NCBI GenBank assembly: GCA_004563715.1
Contig: SIRX01000030.1
Span: forward strand, 1-64,000
Origin: Actinomycetota bacterium
GTDB taxonomy: Bacteria > Actinomycetota > Rubrobacteria > Rubrobacterales > Rubrobacteraceae
Length of the DNA stretch: 64,000 nt
Direction of reading: 5' to 3'
Below the pieces are notes generated by a model. The model ran no database searches. It was not told the DNA's origin and saw only the letters and a program-made list of their open reading frames with translations. Below are positions 16,061-23,386 of the stretch, piece by piece. Position 1 is the first letter of the stretch; every line of letters begins with the position of its first letter. Both the position numbers and the translations under genes were made by a program.

Positions 16061-16192
16061 TTATAGTGCGGCAGAATAGCAGATAACCGCGGCCAACGTC
16101 CACAAAATAGCGTAGCCGGACAGCCGGGTGTAAATCGAGGTCCGTTTTGCGGGGGGCTTCTCGGGGAGGTCAAGGTCCAGCCGGCTCTCTAT
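16061..16192 (-). CDS. 43-residue single-pass membrane protein (ATA start inferred)
   Basis: Between topA and the amidotransferase gene, the minus strand encodes a charged N-terminus (LDLDLPEKPPAKR) and then one transmembrane helix, YAILWTLAAVICYSAAL, before TAA. The frame has no ATG, GTG or TTG nearby. An ATA overlaps the topA stop (ATAG), with GGAG upstream, in the manner of coupled ATGA junctions, so ATA may be the start. I do not recognise a family. Reality of the protein is inferred from its helix and operon position. Confidence 0.45.
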   Translation of the reverse strand: MESRLDLDLPEKPPAKRTSIYTRLSGYAILWTLAAVICYSAAL

Positions 16193-18294
16193 GTGGTGGA
16201 CTTCTCCAGCTCCTGTTCGCTCTTCTCGGATGGCCGTCCACCTCCCTCTGCGTTCTCCGCGGCGGCCTTCTCTTTGGCCGCCTCCTGCTTTTTCGGGCAG
16301 TCCATGTTGATGCACGTGATCCAGGGCCGCCGCTTGCCGAGGACTTTTATCTCCGGAGCGCCGCAGGCGTCGCAGGTCGTGCCGAGCGGGATTATATCCC
16401 CCCGCTGGGGCAGCGGATAGGTCACCCGGCACTCCGGGTAGCCCTCACACCCGACAAAGCGCTTGCGGCTTTTCCTGTTGCGGCGGATGATGAGGTTGTT
16501 GCCGCACTCCGGGCACGAGCCGAGCGTCTCATCCACCTTGATGCCGCTGCGGACGATGTCGGCGAACTGCTCCTCGCTGCTCTCCAGATGCTGGTAGACC
16601 CGGCGCAGGATGTCGCGCGAGGTATCCACCACGTTCTCCTTGCTGGTCTTGCCCTCGGAGATGGCGTCCATGCTCTTCTCCAGCTCGGCGGTCATCTCGT
16701 GGGAGGCGATCTCGGAGGCGAAGTCCTTGAGCGCCTGGGCCACGGCGATGCCGGTCTCGGTCGGGATGAGCGGGTCGCCGTGGACGTACCCCCGGTCGTA
16801 GAGGTTCTGGATAATGCCGGGGCGCGTGGCCTTGGTACCGAGCCCCAGGTCCTCCATGACCTTGATGAGCCGCCCCTGGCCGTACCGGCCCGGCGGCTGG
16901 GTCTCTTTGGCGAGGATCTCCGCCCCCAGGAGCGCGACCTCCTGGCCCTCTTCCAGAGCGGGAAGCTCCTCGTCCGAGCGGCGGCTGTAGGGGTAGACGC
17001 CGAGCCAGCCCTCCTCGGTGACGACCGTCCCGTTGGTAACCAGCGGCTCGCCGCCGGAGTCGAAGCGCAGCGTGGTGCGCAGCGTCTTCGCCGGGCCGGA
17101 GAGGGTGGCCAGAAAGCGCCGGACGACGAGCTGGTAGACCTTCCACTGGTCGTCGCGCAGGGCGCCCTTCGAGGCGCGGGCCGTCGGGTAGATCGGGGGG
17201 TGGTCCGTGGTCTCTTTCTTGCCCCGCGTCGGCGAGAGCTTGCCGCCCTGTAGCAGCTTCTCGGCGTAGGGTCCGGCCCCCTCGACGCCCTTGAGGTACC
17301 CGAGCACCTCCCGCAGGTCCAGCGAGCGCGGGTATGCGGTGTTGTCCGTCCGGGGGTAGGAGATGTAGCCGTCGGTGTACAGGTCCTCCGCCAGACGGGA
17401 CGCCCGCGACGGGCTGATCCCGATCCCCGCCGCCGCCGTGAGGAACGCCGTGGTGTTGAACGGCGTCGGGGCCGGCCTGGAGGCCGACCGCTGCTGCACT
17501 TCCGTAACCACGGCCGGGTCCGCCAGGTTCTCGTGGGCCGTCTTCGCGGCGGCCTCCTCCTTGAAGCGCCCGCGGGCGTGGCGGACGGTGAACGGCTCGC
17601 CGTTCCGGAGGGTGGCCTCTATCTCCCAGTAGGGCTCGGGGACGAACGCCCGGCGCTCACGCTCGCGCTCGGCGATCAGGACGAGCGTGGGCGACTGCAC
17701 CCGGCCCACGGAGAGAAAGGCGTTGCCGTAGCGCTTCGTGGCCCGGGAGACCCACCGGGTCAGGGTGGCGCCCCAGATCAGGTCAATGTCCTGCCGGGCC
17801 GCGCCGGCGTCGGCCAGGTCCCGGGAGACCTCGACCAGCTCGTCAAAGGCCCGGGTGACCTCCCCCGGCGTGAGCGCCGAGAAGCGGGCCCGCTCGACGT
17901 GGTCCATCAGCTTCGGGTTGGCCTCGAAGGCGAGCGACAGGGCCTCCACCCCGATCAACTCCCCCTCCCGGTCGAAGTCCGTGGCGATGACCACCCGGTC
18001 GGCCTTTTTCGCCAGCGCCTTGACCGCGTTCGCCACGCCCTTCTCCGAGACGTTCTTGAGGATCTCGGCGTCGATCAGCTCCGAAGGCTCGACCTTCTGC
18101 CAGTTGGAGTACTCCTCGGGGTACTCCAGGTTCAGGACGTGCCCCTTGAGCCCCACCGACATCGTCTCCTCGCCCTTCCAGGTAAAGGTCTGGTGCGGCA
18201 CGCTGCGGTGCTTGCCTTCTTTCACCGGTCCCTCCGCGAGGAACTGCGAGATCTTCTTCGCCGTGTTCGCCTTTTCAGAGATTATTAGTCGCAT
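16189..18294 (-). CDS. topA: Type IA DNA topoisomerase I, archaeal-like
   Basis: The protein has 701 residues. The Toprim domain runs from MRLIISEKANTAKKI, with the acidic triad in VIATDFDREGELIG (about 101-114). The active-site Tyr is in GYISYPRTDNTAYP (about 315-328). The C-terminus has two zinc-ribbon modules (CPECGNN...CEGYPEC, CDACGAP...CINMDC) and a charged tail. It relaxes negative supercoils. The Toprim start and the short ~700-residue plan resemble archaeal TopA more than the ~900-residue actinobacterial enzyme. It heads a nine-gene operon that includes tmk and holB. Confidence 0.88.
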   Translation of the reverse strand: MRLIISEKANTAKKISQFLAEGPVKEGKHRSVPHQTFTWKGEETMSVGLKGHVLNLEYPEEYSNWQKVEPSELIDAEILKNVSEKGVANAVKALAKKADRVVIATDFDREGELIGVEALSLAFEANPKLMDHVERARFSALTPGEVTRAFDELVEVSRDLADAGAARQDIDLIWGATLTRWVSRATKRYGNAFLSVGRVQSPTLVLIAERERERRAFVPEPYWEIEATLRNGEPFTVRHARGRFKEEAAAKTAHENLADPAVVTEVQQRSASRPAPTPFNTTAFLTAAAGIGISPSRASRLAEDLYTDGYISYPRTDNTAYPRSLDLREVLGYLKGVEGAGPYAEKLLQGGKLSPTRGKKETTDHPPIYPTARASKGALRDDQWKVYQLVVRRFLATLSGPAKTLRTTLRFDSGGEPLVTNGTVVTEEGWLGVYPYSRRSDEELPALEEGQEVALLGAEILAKETQPPGRYGQGRLIKVMEDLGLGTKATRPGIIQNLYDRGYVHGDPLIPTETGIAVAQALKDFASEIASHEMTAELEKSMDAISEGKTSKENVVDTSRDILRRVYQHLESSEEQFADIVRSGIKVDETLGSCPECGNNLIIRRNRKSRKRFVGCEGYPECRVTYPLPQRGDIIPLGTTCDACGAPEIKVLGKRRPWITCINMDCPKKQEAAKEKAAAENAEGGGRPSEKSEQELEKSTT

Positions 18295-18305
18295 GTTCTT
18301 ACGAT

Positions 18306-18337
18306 TCTATACCGACAAAATACATTTTGTTAGTCAA
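18306..18337 (-). promoter_or_regulatory. Putative topA promoter with internal palindrome
   Basis: On the minus strand TTGACT (18332-18337) and TATAGA (18306-18311) are 20 bp apart, longer than usual. The spacer contains ACAAAATACATTTTGT (18315-18330), 7-bp perfect arms around two bases, which looks like a repressor or activator site. The -10 box ends 11 bp before the topA ATG, so the leader would be very short. Confidence 0.45.
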
Positions 18338-18676
18338 TAGTAGCCGCTTGTACCTTGAATCGTCCTCATTTTTGCGGGATCGCAATTGGTTTCTCGTGCA
18401 AGCTGGCATTGATCTCCATCCTACGGTCTCCCCGTAATGCTCGGGAGGTTAGTTGCCCTAAGGTCTAGTACGTGTGATCTATAAACTACCATCGCCTCTT
18501 TTTCAACGTAACAGTGCTGTCCCAAAGAGCCAACCGCAATTGGTAGAAGGCCAGGGCGCATCATGCCATAACCAGCGCGCCACCTCTCGGAGCTTGCCAG
18601 GAACCCGCAAGCCGTCCGCCAGATAGTCCCCGAGCCCGTCGGCGAGCTAGAAGAAACCTGCGGCAAGCTTTGGACC

Positions 18677-18931
18677 ATGCTCGACGAGCGTTACATGCTC
18701 GCTGCTGACGTCTATCTCGCGGGACCAGAGCCAGCAGCGAGGTCTGGGCACAGTGCAGGTTCATCGACGCGCCCGTCCAGCATCCGCCGACTCATCTTGG
18801 ACTTCAAGGCCGGATGCCCACCATTCAACCTCAACGAGATAGCCAATACAGTAGGTGCCTGCTTCTTTCAAAAGCCCAACGCGCCCGCAAGGCTCGCGAG
18901 GTCTTTCAACGAACTGCCAGGGAACTGTACG
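18677..18931 (+). mobile_element. Decayed transposase remnant in the 18338-18932 gap
   Basis: No intact gene lies between topA and the TetR gene. A frame here contains IRRLILDFKAGCPPFNLNEIA, followed by a broken KPNAPAR. This resembles the helix-turn-helix linker of IS481-type or related DDE transposases (PPFNLNEIA plus a phosphate-binding KP motif). The catalytic part and terminal repeats are absent. The remnant abuts the 3' end of the TetR gene. Nothing else recognisable was seen between 18338 and 18676. Confidence 0.35.
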
Positions 18932-18932
18932 G

Positions 18933-19562
18933 CTATTCGCCGTTCGTCCGGATGCCCGGCCCGCCGGCGGGAACCCGGAGCCCGGCCATGACGTGGTCCG
19001 TTAGCCGGTCTATGAAGTCGTCGGTCAGCGGGGCGTAGCCCGTGAGCATGCGCCAGTAAATGGGACCGAAGAGCGCGTCGATGGCAACCTCGAGGTCGAG
19101 GTCGCCGCGCAGTTCTCCGCGCTCCATGCCGCGGCGCAACAGCGGCCGGGTCTCCGCGCGGCGCGCGGCGATCCAGTGCTCACGAAGCGCCTCGGCGACC
19201 TCGGGGTCAGTCTGGCTCTCAGCGATGAGGGCCGCGATAAAGCGTCCACTCCGGCCACCTAGCACGTGTGCCAGCCCCCGCATCTGCGCCGTGAGATCCC
19301 GCACGGCGCAGCCCGTGTCCACAAACCCGATCTCGGGCGAGGTCAACTCCAGAAAGCTGTCCGTGACGACCGCCGCCTTGTTGGGCCACCAACGATAGAT
19401 CGTCGCCTTGCTCACGCCGGCCCGGGCCGCTATCTCCTCGACCGTCACCGCAGCGAACCCCACGCTCTCCAACAACTCCCCCGCCGCCCGGAGGATCGCC
19501 CGCCGCGCCTTCTCGCTGCGGGGCCGTCCCCGGGGCACGCCCGTCTCTAGAGATTTACTCAT
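18933..19562 (-). CDS. TetR family transcriptional regulator
   Basis: The protein has 209 residues. The HTH is in VTVEEIAARAGVSKATIYRW (about 40-59), preceded by ARRAILRAAGELLESVG, the usual first helix. The C-terminal ligand domain (residues 80-200) contains GRFIAALIAESQTDPEVAEA and LFGPIYWRMLTG, like the AcrR/TetR_C_16-type sensors. It is transcribed divergently from the cyclase-BKACE-molybdenum hydroxylase operon, with a palindrome in the shared region, so local autoregulation and control of that operon is the natural inference. The inducer is unknown. Confidence 0.9.
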   Translation of the reverse strand: MSKSLETGVPRGRPRSEKARRAILRAAGELLESVGFAAVTVEEIAARAGVSKATIYRWWPNKAAVVTDSFLELTSPEIGFVDTGCAVRDLTAQMRGLAHVLGGRSGRFIAALIAESQTDPEVAEALREHWIAARRAETRPLLRRGMERGELRGDLDLEVAIDALFGPIYWRMLTGYAPLTDDFIDRLTDHVMAGLRVPAGGPGIRTNGE

Positions 19563-19595
19563 CGAAAAATCTTACCAGAATCATTGGACAAAACG

Positions 19596-19617
19596 TTACA
19601 TTTCCGCTAAAGTGTAA
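19596..19617. promoter_or_regulatory. Putative TetR operator
   Basis: TTACATTT...AAGTGTAA forms 8-bp arms with one mismatch around 6 bases. It is 34 bp upstream of the TetR start and 137 bp upstream of the cyclase gene. A plus-strand -35-like TTGGAC (19584-19589) and -10-like TAAAGT (19608-19613) place the palindrome over a rightward promoter. The remaining intergenic sequence to 19753 shows nothing else. Confidence 0.45.
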
Positions 19618-19753
19618 ATAGTAAACGGCGCGTATCGTTTATCTGGGATAGGGGCATGAGGTCATCACCGGGAATATCTGGCTGGGCGCGGTTCCGGGTT
19701 CCGGCGACCCCGGCGGGTCCACCGGTGGAGACCGTAAGGAAAGGACGGAGCTA

Positions 19754-20446
19754 GTGGCGAGGCTGATCGACCTCTCGCAGGAGATCTACCAGGGCATGTA
19801 CGTCTACCCGGGGCATCTCAAAACGGTTATCTGGGAGACTGACGCGCACGAGGAGACGAAGGGCAAGTTCGAGGGTGGGTTCTCCTACACCTCCCGCGGT
19901 CTCCTGATGAGCGACCACGGCCCCACCCACGTGGACGCGCTCAACCATCTGGACCCGAGCCCGGATGCGCCCTCCATAGACGAACTGGACCTGGGCCTCT
20001 TCTATGGAGAGGCTACGTGCATCGACGTGTCGGGCCACGAGCCGCGGACGTACATCTCAGATACAGACCTCGACGCGGCGACCGAGAGTTCCGGGGGTTC
20101 GGTGAGGGAGGGGGACATACTGCTCTTCTACACGGGGACCTACGATCGCCACCACGGGTCCCGGGAGTACCTGAGCCAGTACCCGGGGGTAGACGAATCG
20201 GGGAGCGCGTGGATCGCTGACAGGGGGGTCAAGAGCTTCGGCGTCGACGCCCCGAGCCTCGACAACCCCGCGAGCTGTACCTACCCGCTGCACATGATGT
20301 GCCGGGCCCGGGGCATGACCCATTACGAGAACCTGGCGAACCTCGGCCAGCTCGTGGGAGCGCGGTTCACTTTCGTCGGTTTTCCCCTGCGCATTCGGGA
20401 CGGCACCGGTTCCCCGGTGCGGGCCGTCGCCGTACTCGACGGGTAG
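19754..20446 (+). CDS. Cyclase family protein (kynurenine formamidase-like)
   Basis: The protein has 230 residues. The metal-binding signature DHGPTHVDALNHLD (about 55-68) matches HGTHxDxPxH of the cyclase/KynB family, and DLSQEIYQGMYVYPGHLK is the expected opening. Members hydrolyse N-formyl amides or lactones, such as formylkynurenine and isatin. The start is GTG with GGACGGAG upstream. It opens an operon with a BKACE, a VOC protein and a molybdenum hydroxylase, suggesting ring or amide opening after hydroxylation of an aromatic or N-heterocycle. The substrate is inferred only at that level. Confidence 0.82.
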   Translation: MARLIDLSQEIYQGMYVYPGHLKTVIWETDAHEETKGKFEGGFSYTSRGLLMSDHGPTHVDALNHLDPSPDAPSIDELDLGLFYGEATCIDVSGHEPRTYISDTDLDAATESSGGSVREGDILLFYTGTYDRHHGSREYLSQYPGVDESGSAWIADRGVKSFGVDAPSLDNPASCTYPLHMMCRARGMTHYENLANLGQLVGARFTFVGFPLRIRDGTGSPVRAVAVLDG

Positions 20447-20508
20447 GGACCGGCCGGTGCGCAAGAGTTGGGTATGGGCGGAAAGCCAGAGATCGGAGCG
20501 GTAGAGCT

Positions 20509-21447
20509 ATGAGCGGAGAGCCGGTAGTCATCACCTGCGCCTTGACCGGGGGCATCCACGGCAAGGAGGCAAACCCCAACCTTCCCGAGCAGCCCGATGA
20601 GATCGTCGAGCAGGGTGTGGCCGCCTGGCGTGCTGGAGCCTCCATCCTCCACGTGCACGCCCGCAAACCCGACGGCTCCAACACGATGGACCCGGAAATA
20701 TACGCCGGGCTTCACGGGCGCTTGTGCGCCGAGACCGACGCGGTCGTCCAGCTCACCACCGGCGGCAGCCCCCGGCTCTCCGTAGAGGAGCGGCTCAACA
20801 CCGTGCTCCTCGCCCCGGAGATGTGCTCCCTCAACATGGGCTTGCTCAACTTCTTTATCCGGGGGGAGCAAGTCTTCTTCGCCAACCACCGTTCGGACAT
20901 CGAGCGCTTCGCCCGCGAGATAGTCCGGCGCGACGTCCGGCCCGAGCTCGAGGTTTACAACAGCGCCATGCTGGAGGAGGTCGCGCACCTGCTGTCGCTC
21001 GGTGTTCTAGAGCCACCCTACGTTATCAACTTTGTGCTGCACACCCCCACCCAGGGTGGCCAGCGCGGCACGCCGAAGAACCTGCTCGACCTGGTCGGGC
21101 GCCTGCGCGACCTGCCCGTCCCCGGCGAGGACCTCCGCGTCAACGTCTCCTCCATGGGTCCCTCCCAGCTCCCCATAACCACTATTGGCCTCGCTATGGG
21201 CCTCAACGTCCGGGTGGGCATGGAGGACAACGTCCTCTACCGGCGCGGGGAGCCGCTGGAGAACAACGCCCAGCTCGTGGAGCGGACCGTCCGCCTCGCG
21301 CGAGAACTGGACCGGAGGCCGGCCACACCCGGCGAGACCCGAGAGCTGCTGGGGCTCAGGGGCCGGGAGCCAGGCCGTCTGCCGCCCGGCGCGGAGGAGG
21401 CGGCCGCGGAGCTCGGCCTGATAGCCGCCCGGACACGGAAAGGATAG
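20509..21447 (+). CDS. BKACE (3-keto-5-aminohexanoate cleavage-type) enzyme
   Basis: The protein has 312 residues. VVITCALTGGIHGKEANPNL (about 5-24), GASILHVHARKPDG (about 44-57, zinc His-x-His), the Glu of LAPEMCSLNMG and NVRVGMEDNVLY are family motifs. BKACE enzymes use zinc to condense a β-keto acid with acetyl-CoA and release acetoacetate plus a new acyl-CoA. ATG 20509 was chosen because the longer frame from 20299 lies over the cyclase gene. The pathway substrate is unknown; β-keto acids from ring cleavage fit the neighbours. Confidence 0.88.
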   Translation: MSGEPVVITCALTGGIHGKEANPNLPEQPDEIVEQGVAAWRAGASILHVHARKPDGSNTMDPEIYAGLHGRLCAETDAVVQLTTGGSPRLSVEERLNTVLLAPEMCSLNMGLLNFFIRGEQVFFANHRSDIERFAREIVRRDVRPELEVYNSAMLEEVAHLLSLGVLEPPYVINFVLHTPTQGGQRGTPKNLLDLVGRLRDLPVPGEDLRVNVSSMGPSQLPITTIGLAMGLNVRVGMEDNVLYRRGEPLENNAQLVERTVRLARELDRRPATPGETRELLGLRGREPGRLPPGAEEAAAELGLIAARTRKG

Positions 21448-21451
21448 GCAA

Positions 21452-21919
21452 ATGGCGATCAAGGGCCTGAACCACGTCGCGCTCCTCGTGAGCGACGTCG
21501 AGGCCTCGCGCCGCTTCTACGGTGAGGCGCTCGGCATGGAGGAGGTTCCGCGCCCGGCCAACTTCCGGTTTCCGGGCGCCTGGTTCCGCGGGGGACGAGC
21601 GGAGCTACACCTGATCGGCGAGGCCGAAGAAGGTCGCGTCCGCAAGGTGCAACCAGGCTACCGGGCCGACGAACTCGCCGAAGGCTACTGCTCCCACTTC
21701 GCCCTGGAGGTCGAGGACCTTGAGGAGTTCCGGCGCCGGGCCGAGGCTGCGGGCGCCAGGGTCGTCGGCGGGCCGCGCCGGCGCGGGGGCGGCGTGGTCC
21801 AGATGTACCTCGCTGACCCGGACGGCTACGTGGTGGAGTTGATGGCCGAGGACCATTCCGGGTCGCAGGAAGAGGCGCCGATCAGGACGGGGGTGGGTAG
21901 CGGACGTTCGAGAGACTAG
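21452..21919 (+). CDS. VOC family protein (glyoxalase/bleomycin-type)
   Basis: The protein has 155 residues. LNHVALLVSDVEASRRFYGE opens module 1, RAELHLIGEAEEG carries the probable first-module metal ligand, CSHFALEVEDLEEF opens module 2, and LADPDGYVVELM the final metal Glu. The start lies 4 bp after the BKACE stop, with GGAAAGGA upstream. Within this operon it could be a ring-cleaving dioxygenase-type, epimerase or glyoxalase enzyme; the sequence does not decide. The last ~25 residues are a charged tail outside the fold. Confidence 0.8.
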   Translation: MAIKGLNHVALLVSDVEASRRFYGEALGMEEVPRPANFRFPGAWFRGGRAELHLIGEAEEGRVRKVQPGYRADELAEGYCSHFALEVEDLEEFRRRAEAAGARVVGGPRRRGGGVVQMYLADPDGYVVELMAEDHSGSQEEAPIRTGVGSGRSRD

Positions 21920-21955
21920 CACTTACCGCCCGGAAAGAGATGAGGAGGTAGAACG

Positions 21956-22834
21956 ATGAAACCGCCAAGCTTCCGCTACTTCGCGGCCCGCAGCGCCGAC
22001 GAGGCGGTGGGCCTGCTCGCCGAGCACGGCGCCGGAGCCCGGGTACTCGCCGGGGGCCAAAGCCTCGTGCAGGAGATGAACGCCCGGCGCGTGGCGCCGG
22101 AGGTTCTGGTAGACGTCAACCCCGCGGCCGAACTCGCCTTCGTACGCCAGGAGAACGGGACGCTCTCCATCGGAGCGCTGACGAGAACGTCCCAGGTAGA
22201 AAGCGACGCGACCCTTGACGGGAGCCTGACCGGACTCCGGGAGGCCGCCGCCCGGGTCGGGCACGTCGCGGTGCGCAACCGGGGCACGGTCGGCGGCAAC
22301 CTCGCGCACGCGGACCCGGCCGCCAACCTGCCGCCCGTGATGCTGGCGCTCGACGCAGAGGTGGTGGCGCGCGGGTCCGGCGGGGACCGCTCTATCAGCG
22401 CGGCGAATTTCTTTCTCGGACCGCACCGGACCGCGCTGGCGCCGGCGGAGCTTCTGACCGAAGTCCGCCTGCCCCTGCCCCCCGAGGGGGCCGGCAGCGC
22501 GTTTATCGAGGTCTCCCGGCGCGACCGGGGCTGGGGGATCGCCGGGGCCGCGGCCGTTGTTGCCCTAGACCGTGAGGGCGGGATCTCCGACGCCCGGATC
22601 GGGCTCTCGGGCGTGGGCCCGACGGCCGTTCGCGCCCGCCCCGCCGAGGAGGTCGTGATCGGGGAACGCCCCTCGGCGGAACTCTGGAAGGCTGCAGCCG
22701 GGGCCGCCGCCGCGGCGCTCGACGCGCCTCCCTCGGACGTACACGCCTCCGGACGTTATCGCCGTCACCTGGCGGGGGTGCTCGTCGCCCGGGCCCTTGC
22801 CGCCGCCGCCGATCGGGCGGAGAGGAGAAACTGA
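21956..22834 (+). CDS. Molybdenum hydroxylase FAD-binding subunit (CoxM/XdhB-like)
   Basis: The protein has 292 residues. AGGQSLVQEMNAR (about 38-50) binds the FAD pyrophosphate, and RNRGTVGGNLAHADPAANLP (about 106-125) is the flavin signature of CO dehydrogenase-type medium subunits. The C-terminal domain (about 180-280) is the CO_deh_flav_C fold. It passes electrons from the 2Fe-2S subunit to FAD. The order M-S-L with the next two genes matches cox-type operons. The ribosome site is GAGGAGG, and the stop overlaps the next ATG by one base. Confidence 0.92.
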   Translation: MKPPSFRYFAARSADEAVGLLAEHGAGARVLAGGQSLVQEMNARRVAPEVLVDVNPAAELAFVRQENGTLSIGALTRTSQVESDATLDGSLTGLREAAARVGHVAVRNRGTVGGNLAHADPAANLPPVMLALDAEVVARGSGGDRSISAANFFLGPHRTALAPAELLTEVRLPLPPEGAGSAFIEVSRRDRGWGIAGAAAVVALDREGGISDARIGLSGVGPTAVRARPAEEVVIGERPSAELWKAAAGAAAAALDAPPSDVHASGRYRRHLAGVLVARALAAAADRAERRN

Positions 22835-23382
22835 TGCACCAGGAAGACATCGTCATCGTTACGCTGAAGGTAAACGGGGTGGAGCGGCCGCTCGCGGTCG
22901 AGCCGCGCCGGCTGCTCTGCGACGCGCTGCGGGAGGACCTCGGCCTGACCGGCACCAATCTCGGCTGCGAGCAGGGCGTCTGCGGGTCGTGCACCGTGCT
23001 CGTCGACGGCGAGAGCGTCCGCTCATGCCTCATGTTCGCCGTTCAGGCCGGCGGGTGCGAGATCACCACCGTCGAGGGTCTCGCCTCGGGCGAAACCCTG
23101 CACCCGCTGCAAGCCGCCTTCTGGGAGAAACAGGCCCTCCAGTGCGGCTTCTGCACACCCGGCTTCCTGATGGCTGGCGTCGAGCTACTCCGGCGCAACC
23201 CGGAGCCGGACGAGGCGGGGGTCCGGGCGGCCCTCGCCGGCAACACCTGCCGTTGCACCGGCTACGAGCACATCGTGGACGCCGTGCTGGCCGCTGCAGA
23301 CGGGGCAGCCAGAGAGCGCACTTTCGCAGAGGAGCCGGAGGTAGATGTCGCAGCCGAGGTCGTGGCGCGGGAAGGCAGGTAG
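22834..23382 (+). CDS. Molybdenum hydroxylase 2Fe-2S subunit (CoxS/XdhC-like)
   Basis: The protein has 182 residues. The plant-type cluster ligands are in NLGCEQGVCGSCTVLVDGE (about 48-66) and SCLMFAVQAGGCE; the second cluster is in QCGFCTPGFL (about 104-113) and GNTCRCTGYEHI (about 138-149). It relays electrons between the molybdenum centre and FAD. The N-terminus has 8 extra residues before the usual VTLKVNG start. It ends 4 bp before the large-subunit ATG. Assignment is secure by motif and context. Confidence 0.93.
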   Translation: MHQEDIVIVTLKVNGVERPLAVEPRRLLCDALREDLGLTGTNLGCEQGVCGSCTVLVDGESVRSCLMFAVQAGGCEITTVEGLASGETLHPLQAAFWEKQALQCGFCTPGFLMAGVELLRRNPEPDEAGVRAALAGNTCRCTGYEHIVDAVLAAADGAARERTFAEEPEVDVAAEVVAREGR

Positions 23383-23386
23383 AACG

